Shown: positions 1 through 7,854 of the stretch, in pieces
Position numbering within the stretch: position 1 is the stretch's first letter
Layout of the letters: each line of letters opens with the position of its first letter
Assembly (NCBI GenBank): GCA_019421345.1
Contig: JAHZFL010000007.1
Coordinates: 1-64,000 of the forward strand
Source: Roseburia sp.
Lineage (GTDB): Bacteria; Bacillota; Clostridia; Lachnospirales; Lachnospiraceae
DNA length: 64,000 nt
Reading direction: 5' to 3'
The notes under the pieces: generated by a model
Told to the model about the DNA's origin: nothing
The model's input: only the letters and a program-made list of their open reading frames with translations
Database searches by the model: none
Program-made: the position numbers and the translations under genes

Positions 1-131
1 AGGTACTGCGGGATTTTTCCACGGTCAGTGTAACAAATGTTTGACAAACCTACACAATGTGAAAATGATAGGAAAATATTCATAAATTGCTAAGAAAAAT
101 ATAAACTTTTTGTGAAGAAAAGTGCTGTGGA

Positions 132-160
132 TTGACAAAAAAATTGTGGAAAGATATACT
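132..160 (+). promoter_or_regulatory. Sigma-A type promoter upstream of the rhomboid-like gene
   Basis: The -35 box TTGACA (132-137) and the -10 box TATACT (155-160) are separated by 17 bases. The boxes lie 45 bases before the start codon of the next gene in an AT-rich leader. The only mismatch to consensus is one base in the -10 box. Confidence 0.75.
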
Positions 161-204
161 GAAAAAAGTATGATTTATTTTCGGAAAGGTGAGAACGGTA
201 TTTT

Positions 205-1062
205 ATGAACTGGTTAAATAAATTGGAACGAAAATGGGGGCGTTATGCCATCCCAAATCTTATGGTGTGGCTGATCGGAGCGTATTCCTTGGGGTATGTG
301 CTTTTCCGCATCAATCCGGGGTTTATCGATCTGCTGACGCTAAGTCCGTACCATATCCTGCACGGACAACTGTGGCGTCTGGTGACATGGGTCTTTATGC
401 CTTCGACTGGAAGTTTGTTTTCGCTGCTGATCATGGCGCTTTTATATTATCAGCTCGGAACGGCGCTTGAGCGGACGTGGGGCGTATTCCGCTTCAACGT
501 CTATATTTTCAGCGGGATGATTTTTACCGTGATCGGCGCGTTTATTTTATATGGAGTGATGTATCTGCTTGGCGGAGGCACATCGAATGCAATGCTTTTC
601 ATCGGCTATGGATTTAGCACCAACTATATTAATCTATCCATATTTCTTGCGTTTGCCGTGACCTATCCCGACATGCAGATTCTTTTGATGTATATCATAC
701 CTGTCAAGATGAAGTGGATGGCGGTTATTTACGGTATTTTAACGGTGGCACAGTTTTTAGAGGGAAATTGGGCAAGTCGCATTGCGATTGTGATGTCTCT
801 GTTAAACTTCATCATCTTTTTCCTCTCGACGCGGGATATGAAGCGCTATACGCCGCATGAGGTGAAGCGCAGACAGCAGTTTAAGGCGCAGATGAGACAG
901 AAGCCTGTGTATGAAGGAGGTGCGCATCATAAGTGTGCGGTATGCGGAAGAACAGAGCTTGACGACCCGACACTTGAGTTTCGTTTTTGTTCCAAGTGTG
1001 AGGGGAATTACGAATATTGTCAGGAGCATCTCTTTACGCATCAGCATAGGAAAAGAAGCTAG
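205..1062 (+). CDS. Rhomboid-like membrane protein without protease residues, C-terminal zinc ribbon
   Basis: The 285-residue protein has about six hydrophobic segments in a rhomboid arrangement. A WRLVTWVF stretch follows the first segment, and PDMQILLMYIIPVKMKW resembles the segment found in a rhomboid subgroup of Firmicutes. I find no GxSG serine motif and no partner histidine, so proteolysis is unlikely; a derlin-like chaperone or scaffold role is an inference. After the last segment comes a basic linker, then a cytosolic zinc-ribbon-like tail with CAVCG, CSKC and a Cys/His cluster. The start follows AAAGGTGAG and a strong promoter. It appears to be a single-gene transcript ending in a hairpin at 1088-1127. 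Confidence 0.8.
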   Translation: MNWLNKLERKWGRYAIPNLMVWLIGAYSLGYVLFRINPGFIDLLTLSPYHILHGQLWRLVTWVFMPSTGSLFSLLIMALLYYQLGTALERTWGVFRFNVYIFSGMIFTVIGAFILYGVMYLLGGGTSNAMLFIGYGFSTNYINLSIFLAFAVTYPDMQILLMYIIPVKMKWMAVIYGILTVAQFLEGNWASRIAIVMSLLNFIIFFLSTRDMKRYTPHEVKRRQQFKAQMRQKPVYEGGAHHKCAVCGRTELDDPTLEFRFCSKCEGNYEYCQEHLFTHQHRKRS

Positions 1063-1087
1063 GGCCTTTCCGTTGGTTTTAGGAGAG

Positions 1088-1127
1088 CTTGAAAATGGAA
1101 GGCTGCGACACCTTCCATTTTTTCAAG
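1088..1127. terminator. Long hairpin terminator, probably bidirectional
   Basis: CTTGAAAATGGAAGG (1088-1102) pairs with the complementary arm at 1111-1127, which includes a run of six T. The stem reads as a terminator for the rhomboid-like gene. Because the 5' arm carries an A run, it can also serve the opposing XRE pseudogene. Confidence 0.8.
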
Positions 1128-1156
1128 TGTGGCTAGCGGAGCGTGCCGCTCGTTGA
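1127..1156. repeat. Dispersed hairpin repeat, family A, diverged copy
   Basis: GTGGCTAGCGGAGCGTGCCG and the following CTCGTTG match the family A unit seen near 16.25, 24.91, 38.03 and 40.33 kb. This copy overlaps the stop codon of the XRE pseudogene (CTA on the + strand at 1133-1135) and encodes its last residues. It is the most diverged of the five copies. Confidence 0.55.
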
Positions 1157-1747
1157 GCTTTTCCATAGATAGCGCCAATATTTCAAATTTAGTAGGACAA
1201 GGCAAATAATACTCACGAGATCCGCAAGAAAATAGTTAAGTGCAGTTTGCTCAAACGGAAGAAGTTTTGGCAAAAAGAATATGGAAAAAATCAAGACTGC
1301 ACCAATCGCTGCCTGTAATTTTTCAAGCTTGTGTTTTTTGCTCATATCGATGGAAGTGATCAGCAGTAAGATAAGACCTGCCCCTGCGATCGTCAGCCAA
1401 TAATAGGGGGAATCACTGTATAAGCCGGAGGAGTACCCATCCCATCCGCCATTTAATAAAATATATCCACCGACACGGCCGACATGCATTCTGGCATTTC
1501 TTTGTTTTTCTTTGGAACAATTTTCCTGTGTATCAGGCTCTTTGGTAATATTTTGTGGGTCGACCAGCTCCGAGACAGTTATCTCGAACAAAGCTGCCAG
1601 CTCTGCGAGATTTGACGCAGACGGCTCGCTTTGACCCGTTTCTCATTTTGAGACAGCCTGACGGCTGATTCCTAATTGATCCGCGACATATTCTTGTGAT
1701 AGCTTTAGCGCTGTTCTTTTTGCCTTAATATTTTCGTTTAATGACAT
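1133..1747 (-). pseudogene. XRE-family regulator with membrane tail, broken by an in-frame TGA
   Basis: Read from the ATG at 1747, the frame encodes MSLNENIKAKRTALKLSQEY and then a normal XRE helix-turn-helix up to QAVSK. The next codon, at 1645-1643, is TGA where this family almost always has Trp (SKWE). Reading continues in frame as ETGQSEPSASNLAELAALF, followed by about three hydrophobic segments. One G-to-A change would explain the break. Translation could restart internally, but the DNA-binding domain would be lost. A Shine-Dalgarno-like AAAGGATG precedes the start. An intact relative of the same general design lies at 51129-51854. Sequencing error cannot be excluded. Confidence 0.85.
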
Positions 1748-1842
1748 CTCATCACATCCTTTCTGCCGCAATTTTACTGCAAAAGGGCAGTTGCGCGCTA
1801 CCAACTATTTGTCAACCGTGTCTGCCGGAGCGGTTTTTAGCT

Positions 1843-2946
1843 CTATTGTTTTTTGCGATAGAAGCCACAGACGGCGTCCATGCGTGCACACATATTGGAA
1901 AAGAGCGCATCGGTAAGCGTGATGGCAGCCATCGCCTCCACGACTACGACAGCGCGCGGTACGATGACAGGATCGTGTCTGCCCTTCACCTGAACGGAAA
2001 TTTCTTCACCGGATTTTGTCACGGTCTGCTGCGCTGCGGCAATCGACGGCGTGGGTTTTATCGCGGCACGAAAAACAATGTCGCTGCCGTCTGAGATACC
2101 GCCTAATATGCCGCCGGCATGATTGTCCGTCTTGCAGATATTGCCGTCCTCCTGCAGACAAAAGCCGTCGTTGTTTGTTTTGCCGGTCGCCCTTGCCGCA
2201 GAAAAGCCGTCGCCGATCTCAAATCCCTTGACGGCGCCGATGGATAAGATCGCTTTGGCGAGGTTTGCGTCCAGCTTTTCAAAAACAGGATCGCCGATTC
2301 CTGCGGGCATTCCGTTTATCACACACTCAATGACTCCGCCGGAGGAATTAAGCTCCGCCATACATGCGTCAAGATAAGCCTGCGCATTTTCCGCTGCGTC
2401 GGCGTCCGGCATAAAAAGCGGATTTCGGGTGATCTCTGCGGCGTCAAAGCTACGGCAGCAGACAGGGCCGATTGATTTTGTGTAGGTGGTTAAGGTAATG
2501 CCAAGCTGCGCCAGAATTTTTGCCGCGATCGCTCCGGCGGCAACGCGCCCGATCGTTTCTCTGCCGGAGGAGCGTCCGCCGCCACGATAATCGCGAAAGC
2601 CGTATTTTTGGTCAAACGTATAGTCGGCATGACCGGGACGATAGAAGGAGGCGATGTCGCCATAATCCCTAGAACGTTGGTCATGATTAAAAACAACAAG
2701 AGAAACGGGGGTTCCTGTCGTTTTCCCCTCAAAGACGCCGGAGAGAATCTCGACGCAGTCATCCTCCTTCCGTGGCGTCGCGTACTTTGACTGCCCCGGT
2801 TTTCTGCGGTCTAAATAGGTCTGAATATCTTCTTCGCACAGAGGAAGCCCGGCGGGCACGCCGTCTGCGACAACGCCGATGCCCCTCCCGTGCGATTCTC
2901 CCCATGTAGTGATCTGAAAAAATTTTCCAAAGCTGGAACCTGCCAT
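1843..2946 (-). CDS. aroC: Chorismate synthase
   Basis: This enzyme makes chorismate from 5-enolpyruvylshikimate-3-phosphate, the last common step of aromatic amino acid synthesis, using reduced FMN. The family signatures are present: GESHGRGIG near the start, GGGRSSGRET in the middle and SDGSDIVFRAAIKPTPS near the end. The 367-residue length is normal. The start follows AGGAGG at good spacing. The gene is transcribed away from aroA, whose product supplies its substrate, and the two promoters overlap between the genes. Confidence 0.97.
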   Translation of the reverse strand: MAGSSFGKFFQITTWGESHGRGIGVVADGVPAGLPLCEEDIQTYLDRRKPGQSKYATPRKEDDCVEILSGVFEGKTTGTPVSLVVFNHDQRSRDYGDIASFYRPGHADYTFDQKYGFRDYRGGGRSSGRETIGRVAAGAIAAKILAQLGITLTTYTKSIGPVCCRSFDAAEITRNPLFMPDADAAENAQAYLDACMAELNSSGGVIECVINGMPAGIGDPVFEKLDANLAKAILSIGAVKGFEIGDGFSAARATGKTNNDGFCLQEDGNICKTDNHAGGILGGISDGSDIVFRAAIKPTPSIAAAQQTVTKSGEEISVQVKGRHDPVIVPRAVVVVEAMAAITLTDALFSNMCARMDAVCGFYRKKQ

Positions 2947-2976
2947 AAGCTGCCTCCTGTAAAATCATTTTTCAAC

Positions 2977-3005
2977 AGTATAAAATATTTGACTTTGCGT
3001 GACAA
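2977..3005 (-). promoter_or_regulatory. aroC promoter, interlocked with the aroA promoter
   Basis: On the minus strand, TTGTCA (3005-3000) and TATACT (2982-2977) are separated by 17 bases. The -35 box lies inside the spacer of the opposite aroA promoter, so both probably cannot be occupied by polymerase at once. Confidence 0.65.
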
Positions 3006-3017
3006 CTGAAATATGCT
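2989..3017 (+). promoter_or_regulatory. aroA promoter
   Basis: TTGACT (2989-2994) and TATGCT (3012-3017) are separated by 17 bases, 65 bases before the chosen aroA start. The -35 box is near consensus and the -10 box is weaker. Confidence 0.6.
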
Positions 3018-3082
3018 AATATCATGTAACAGCGTTGTCGATACAGACAAAGACAAAACGGGAAGGGGGCGTGAGACGGCGC

Positions 3083-4396
3083 ATGGAAGAAAAGGAGTAC
3101 CTTGTTAAAAAAGTGAGCAGCCCCATCGACTGGACGGTGGAGGTGCCGGGCTCTAAGAGCATCACGAACCGTGCGCTGCTGTTGGCGGCATTATCCGAAG
3201 GAGAGGTTGTGCTGCATGGCGTTCTTTTTTCCGACGATACGAGACATTTTCTTGGGGCGCTGCGGCAGCTTGGGTTCCCGATCGCTGTAGAGGAGGAAAA
3301 AAAGCTGGTGACGGTTGTCGGCTGCGGCGGCAGGATACCGTGTAAGGAGGCAGAGATCGACGTCGGGAGCGCCGGAACGGCAGCGCGTTTTTTGACGGCG
3401 ATGCTCGCATTTTCTGACGGCAGATATACGATACGGGCGTCGGAGCAGATGAAGCGCCGTCCGATGAAGCCTCTGCTTGAGCTTCTAAAGGAGGCGGGGG
3501 CAGGAATCTCGTATCTGGAGCGGGAGGGCTTTCTTCCGGTCAAGGTTACGGGACGGGCGTATCAGACGAAGCTAGGCAGTCAAATGCCGCTGTCGTTGTC
3601 ACTTGATATTGGAAAGAGTACGCAGTTTTTAAGCGCGCTGCTTTTAAGCGCACCGATGCTTCCTGCGGGATTGATCATCCGTATGCTGGGGGAGAAGGCG
3701 GACGGTTCGTATATCCGTATCACAAGAGATATGATGCGGGAGTTTGGCGTGACAGTTTCTTTTGACGGAAGAAATTATCAGGTAGAACAGGGAGCGTCCT
3801 ATCGTAAGGCTTCTTATGAGATAGAGCCGGATATGTCGGCTGCCTGCTACTTTTATGCGGCGGCTGCAGTCACCGGCGGCAGGGCGCTGGTAAAGCGCAT
3901 TTACAGCGGCAATCGGCAGGGAGATTTCCGGTTTCTTTCAGTTTTGGAGCAGATGGGCTGCACGGTGACAGAGGAGAAGGAAGGCATTGCAGTCAGCGCT
4001 CCCGCAGATGGGAGGCTTCGCGGCATCGCAGTCAATATGAATGATTTTTCCGATCAGGCGCTGACGCTGGCGGCGATTGCCCCTTTTGCGGAGGGCCAGG
4101 TGCAGATGGACGGAATCAGACATATCAGAGAGCAGGAGTGTGACCGGATTCATGCGATGACACAAAATCTGCGAAAGCTTGGAATTGTGTGCAGAGAAAA
4201 AGAGGATGGCGTTGTGATCGCGTCCGGCATGCCAAAGGGTGGCGCACTAGAGACGTATGAGGATCATCGTGTGGCGATGGCATTTTCCCTGATCGGTCTT
4301 TGCGTAGACGGAATCAGGATAAAAAATCCGGCTTGCTGCGGCAAAACCTTTGAGGGGTATTTTGCGCTGCTGGATGACTTGACAAATGGAAGGTAG
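3083..4396 (+). CDS. aroA: 3-phosphoshikimate 1-carboxyvinyltransferase (EPSP synthase)
   Basis: It transfers enolpyruvate from PEP to shikimate-3-phosphate. The N-terminal PGSKSITNRALLLAALSEG motif, the GSAGTAARFLTA segment and the DHRVAMAF motif near the end are all visible. With the ATG at 3083 the protein is 437 residues, normal for the family. An upstream in-frame ATG at 3035 would add 16 basic residues not seen in relatives, while AAGGGGG lies just before 3083. It heads an aroA-tgt pair separated by 15 bases and is divergent from aroC. Confidence 0.95.
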   Translation: MEEKEYLVKKVSSPIDWTVEVPGSKSITNRALLLAALSEGEVVLHGVLFSDDTRHFLGALRQLGFPIAVEEEKKLVTVVGCGGRIPCKEAEIDVGSAGTAARFLTAMLAFSDGRYTIRASEQMKRRPMKPLLELLKEAGAGISYLEREGFLPVKVTGRAYQTKLGSQMPLSLSLDIGKSTQFLSALLLSAPMLPAGLIIRMLGEKADGSYIRITRDMMREFGVTVSFDGRNYQVEQGASYRKASYEIEPDMSAACYFYAAAAVTGGRALVKRIYSGNRQGDFRFLSVLEQMGCTVTEEKEGIAVSAPADGRLRGIAVNMNDFSDQALTLAAIAPFAEGQVQMDGIRHIREQECDRIHAMTQNLRKLGIVCREKEDGVVIASGMPKGGALETYEDHRVAMAFSLIGLCVDGIRIKNPACCGKTFEGYFALLDDLTNGR

Positions 4397-4411
4397 AAAG
4401 AGAGAAGAAAA

Positions 4412-5563
4412 ATGATGTACGAATTATTGAAGCAGGAAGGGCGTGCAAAGCGCGGCGTATTTCACACGGTGCATGGAGATATTCAGACGCCTGTATTTAT
4501 GAACGTCGGTACGGTAGCGGCGATCAAGGGAGCGGTATCGACGGAGGATTTGGAGGAAATTAAATGTCAGGTACAGCTTTCCAATACCTATCATCTGCAT
4601 GTGCGCACGGGAGATCAATTAATCTGGGAGGTCGGAGGCTTGCATCGGTTTATGTCATGGAATCGTCCGATCTTAACAGATTCCGGAGGATTTCAGGTCT
4701 TTTCCTTAGCGGGGCTTAGGAGGATCAAGGAGGAGGGTGTGTATTTCCAGTCTCATATCGACGGAAAAAAGATTTTTATGGGGCCGGAGGAGAGTATGCA
4801 GATTCAGTCCAACCTCGGCTCAACCATCGCAATGGCGTTCGACGAATGTCCTCCGGCGCTTGCGGAGCGCAAATATGTGGAGGATTCGGTCGCACGCACG
4901 ACGCGCTGGCTCAATCGGTGCAAGGATGAAATGGCACGATTGAACAGTCTTTCCGATACCGTCAATCCCAGGCAGTTATTGTTCGGCATCAATCAGGGGG
5001 CGATTTATGCGGATATCCGCATCGACCATGCCAAGCGCATTTCAGAGCTGGAATTGGACGGCTATGCGGTAGGCGGTCTTGCCGTGGGCGAAACCCATGA
5101 GGAAATGTATCATATTCTGGATGAGACAGTACCGTATCTTCCGCTGCATAAGCCGACCTATCTGATGGGCGTCGGTACGCCGGCAAATATCTTAGAGGGT
5201 GTGGAGCGCGGCGTGGATTTCTTTGACTGTGTCTATCCGTCAAGAAACGGGCGGCACGGACATGTCTATACTAATCAGGGAAAGATCAACCTGTTCAACA
5301 GAAGGTACGAGAAAGATATGCGACCCATCGAGGAGGGGTGCGGCTGCCCTGCATGCCGCCGTTACAGCAGAGCGTATATCCGTCATCTCCTAAAGGCAAA
5401 GGAAATGCTTGGAATGCGGCTTTGTGTCCTGCATAACCTCTATTTTTACAATACGATGATGGAGGAGATACGCGACGCGCTGGATGCCGGAAATTTTTCT
5501 TCCTACAAGGCAGAAAAGCTTTACGGAATGGGGCAGATTGGACGCGAGAAAGAAAACGGGTGA
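4412..5563 (+). CDS. tgt: tRNA-guanine transglycosylase
   Basis: It exchanges the wobble guanine of tRNAs with GUN anticodons for preQ1. The DSGGFQVFS motif with the catalytic Asp, the GGLAVGE substrate-pocket segment, the second Asp in FFDCVYPSRNGRHG, and a zinc site (CGCPACRR followed by a downstream His) are present. At 383 residues it is full length. It is followed by yajC, a common neighbour of tgt in bacteria, though yajC also has its own promoter. Confidence 0.97.
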   Translation: MMYELLKQEGRAKRGVFHTVHGDIQTPVFMNVGTVAAIKGAVSTEDLEEIKCQVQLSNTYHLHVRTGDQLIWEVGGLHRFMSWNRPILTDSGGFQVFSLAGLRRIKEEGVYFQSHIDGKKIFMGPEESMQIQSNLGSTIAMAFDECPPALAERKYVEDSVARTTRWLNRCKDEMARLNSLSDTVNPRQLLFGINQGAIYADIRIDHAKRISELELDGYAVGGLAVGETHEEMYHILDETVPYLPLHKPTYLMGVGTPANILEGVERGVDFFDCVYPSRNGRHGHVYTNQGKINLFNRRYEKDMRPIEEGCGCPACRRYSRAYIRHLLKAKEMLGMRLCVLHNLYFYNTMMEEIRDALDAGNFSSYKAEKLYGMGQIGREKENG

Positions 5564-5570
5564 AAAATGC

Positions 5571-5599
5571 TTGCCGAAACAGAAGATTTTGTGTACAAT
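5571..5599 (+). promoter_or_regulatory. yajC promoter
   Basis: TTGCCG (5571-5576) and TACAAT (5594-5599) are 17 bases apart, 58 bases before the yajC start and just past the tgt stop codon. Confidence 0.6.
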
Positions 5600-5656
5600 G
5601 TTCTTTAGTCTTTTTAAGACGCACGATTGGAACAGTAAGATGTAGGAGGAACAAGT

Positions 5657-5977
5657 ATGTTAGCAATGTTAGGAACAGCCGCGGCGAACGGAGCTGTCGG
5701 GATGGGGAGCATGATTTTTTCCATCGTTATTTTATTTGCGTTTATGTATTTCTTTATGATCCGTCCGCAGCAGAAGGAGGCAAAGCAGAAGAATGCGATG
5801 CTTGCGGCGCTTGCAGTTGGAGACACCGTGCTTACGACAAGCGGATTTTACGGAACTGTCATTGATATTACGGATGACACGGTGATCGTGGAGTTCGGCA
5901 GCAATAAGAACTGCCGTATTCCGATGCAGAAGGCTGCAGTTGCACAGGTAGAGAAGCCGGAGGATGCAGCAGAATAG
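5657..5977 (+). CDS. yajC: Preprotein translocase subunit YajC
   Basis: The 106-residue protein has one membrane segment (about residues 18-36) followed by MIRPQQKEAKQ and a small basic cytosolic domain with VGDTVLTTSGFYGTV, the standard YajC pattern. YajC associates with SecDF at the Sec translocon and is accessory for export. The secD/secF genes that often follow are not in this window. The start has TAGGAGGAA at ideal spacing. Confidence 0.95.
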   Translation: MLAMLGTAAANGAVGMGSMIFSIVILFAFMYFFMIRPQQKEAKQKNAMLAALAVGDTVLTTSGFYGTVIDITDDTVIVEFGSNKNCRIPMQKAAVAQVEKPEDAAE

Positions 5978-6096
5978 GAAGATTAAGAAAGAATCTGTCA
6001 TGTAGTGATACAGGGCAGATTTTTTGCTTTCATGGAATTGTGTCGCTGATGCGGCACGCCGCAGGCAAAAATTTCGCTTGCGGGATTCTTTGTTAT

Positions 6097-6150
6097 GCCA
6101 TAGGAGATTGCTGCGCGATCCTATGGCACAAGCACACACTTGGTGTGAGG
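6097..6150. repeat. Dispersed composite hairpin repeat, family B (copy 1)
   Basis: GCCATAGGA (6097-6105) pairs with TCCTATGGC (6119-6127) around an ATTGC..GCGAT core. A second short hairpin CACAC-TTG-GTGTG (6135-6147) and AGG follow. The same two-hairpin order recurs near 16.3 and 51.95 kb. It lies in the leader between yajC and the next gene. Confidence 0.65.
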
Positions 6151-6183
6151 GTTTGTCTATGATAATACAAGAGGAGAACAGTT

Positions 6184-7641
6184 TTGAAGGAGAAAAAAGA
6201 AAACATTTATTTGTGGAGTGTGATCATACTTGCCGTGTTGTCGGCGCTGCCATTACTATGGCTATCGTTTTACAATCATCCGTCAGCGGACGATTACATG
6301 TATGCGGCAGAGACGTACCGGGTATGGAATGAGACGCATTCGATCTGGCAGGTAATTAAAGCGGCGGTGCAGACCTCTGCGGAATTTTATGAAAACTGGC
6401 AGGGGCTTTATGTCTCCGCGTTTGTGCTCGCGCTGCAGCCGGCTGTTTTTGGCGAACAGTTTTATGCGCTGACGGGATTTTTCATGCTCGCCATTTTATA
6501 TGGAGGAAATCTCTTTTTCTGTCATCAGGTCTTTTACCGACAGCTTGGATGCAGGCGGCTGGAAAGCACGGCGTATGGCTGTATGCTGTCCTTTGTGATG
6601 GTGCAGTGGATGCCGTCGGTGGTGCAGGGGCTTTATTGGTTTAACGGAGCGATGAATTATGTATTGTTTTTCGCACTGCTTGAGGTGTTTTTCTGTCTGC
6701 TGCTGACGATCCAAAAGGATTGCGGACCAAGAAAAAACATCGGCGGCACGACGGCGGCGCTTTTTGTCGGTATTTTGCTTGCCGGGGGAAATCACATCAC
6801 CGCATTTATGGGGATTCTTGTGGCAGCAGTGTTTTTTGTGGCGGCGGTGCTTGGAAAAAGACGGGATGCCGTGCTGCGCGGCGCTTTGCCGTTCGGCGGT
6901 ATTTTGGCTGGATTTTTGTTTAATGTCAGTTCGCCGGGAACAAAGATCCGGCAGAGTCATTTTACGGATACGCCCGGCGTCATGGAGACGATCTGGTATG
7001 CGATAAAGACGGGAGCAAAAATGATCGATGCGTGGATGGGGCTTGCGGTGATTTTATCCTTTGTTCTCCTGGTGCCGTTTCTTTTGCGGGCAGGCAGGAG
7101 GATCGTGAAACAGACGGGCTTTTTGTTCCCCAATCCGCTGCTCGTTCTGGCGGTGTCCGCAGGCTTTTGCTGCGCGATGCTCTGCCCGCCGATCTATGCG
7201 ATGGGTACGACGGGAGATCTGCGGATCACAAATCTTGTTTATTTTTCTTTTGTGCTGCTGTTTTTTATCAATGTGTTTTATGTGTGCGGCTGGTGCGCGG
7301 TAAGGCTGGGAGAGGGAGGAGACCATACGCTGCCGGGCGGCTGGACCGGCGCTGCAGCCGTGCTTGCTGTCGGCATTTTGCTTGCGTGCGGCGAGGGAAT
7401 GTCCTCCTACCAGGCGCTTGGGACGATCCGCTCAGGTGAGGCTGCGCAGTACTCGGCGCAGGCGCAGGAGCGGTATGAGCGTTTGCGAACGGCGCAGGGC
7501 GAGGACGTCGTGCTGGAGCCGTTTGGAGTAAAGCCGTATCTGCTTTATTTTGACGACATCACAGCGGATGCAGACGACTGGAAGAACCGCGATCTGGCAG
7601 AATATTTCGGTTTAAGGAGCGTTTGCCTGAGAGAGGAGTAA
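6184..7641 (+). CDS. Polytopic membrane protein of DUF6056 / GT-C-like type
   Basis: The 485-residue protein has about ten to twelve hydrophobic segments. After the first segment the external stretch HPSADDYMYA recalls the acidic loop of GT-C lipid-linked-sugar transferases and DUF6056 proteins, so a role in cell-surface glycan assembly is inferred only. The start is TTG at 6184, seven bases after GAGGAG (6171-6176); no ATG in this frame fits. The C-terminal 90 residues are soluble. No other polysaccharide genes are adjacent, and the gene may stand alone behind the family B repeat. Confidence 0.7.
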   Translation: MKEKKENIYLWSVIILAVLSALPLLWLSFYNHPSADDYMYAAETYRVWNETHSIWQVIKAAVQTSAEFYENWQGLYVSAFVLALQPAVFGEQFYALTGFFMLAILYGGNLFFCHQVFYRQLGCRRLESTAYGCMLSFVMVQWMPSVVQGLYWFNGAMNYVLFFALLEVFFCLLLTIQKDCGPRKNIGGTTAALFVGILLAGGNHITAFMGILVAAVFFVAAVLGKRRDAVLRGALPFGGILAGFLFNVSSPGTKIRQSHFTDTPGVMETIWYAIKTGAKMIDAWMGLAVILSFVLLVPFLLRAGRRIVKQTGFLFPNPLLVLAVSAGFCCAMLCPPIYAMGTTGDLRITNLVYFSFVLLFFINVFYVCGWCAVRLGEGGDHTLPGGWTGAAAVLAVGILLACGEGMSSYQALGTIRSGEAAQYSAQAQERYERLRTAQGEDVVLEPFGVKPYLLYFDDITADADDWKNRDLAEYFGLRSVCLREE

Positions 7642-7719
7642 GCGTGAGAAAGGGAGCATGGCAGATGTGCTATAAGAAGCAGTTATAAAGTCTATGAAAA
7701 AGAAAAATAGATGTAACAG

Positions 7720-7748
7720 TTGCAATGTTTCCTAAGATAAACTATGAT
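7720..7748 (+). promoter_or_regulatory. Promoter of the ilv-ser operon
   Basis: TTGCAA (7720-7725) and TATGAT (7743-7748) are 17 bases apart. The leader of about 100 bases to ilvD holds a small hairpin, GTACT-AA-AGTAC, but no T-box or leader peptide that I can recognise. Confidence 0.65.
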
Positions 7749-7854
7749 AGTATGCATATACTGTTTGTCAGAAGCGTACTAAAGTACGTCGTATAAAGAC
7801 AGAGACGGCTGTGTCAGGGCACGGCGTTCACAAAAGGAAGAAGGGAAGAAAAGA

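Noticed and set aside
1643..1645. TGA read as Trp or selenocysteine in the XRE gene
   Set aside because: Other genes in the window use TGA as stop (for example ilvD, recO and the MATE gene), and no Sec-type context exists in a helix-turn-helix Trp position.
6024..6090. Inverted copy of the greA leader (family C) after yajC
   Set aside because: Only a dozen bases around GCGACACAATTC agree on the reverse strand; not enough to claim homology.
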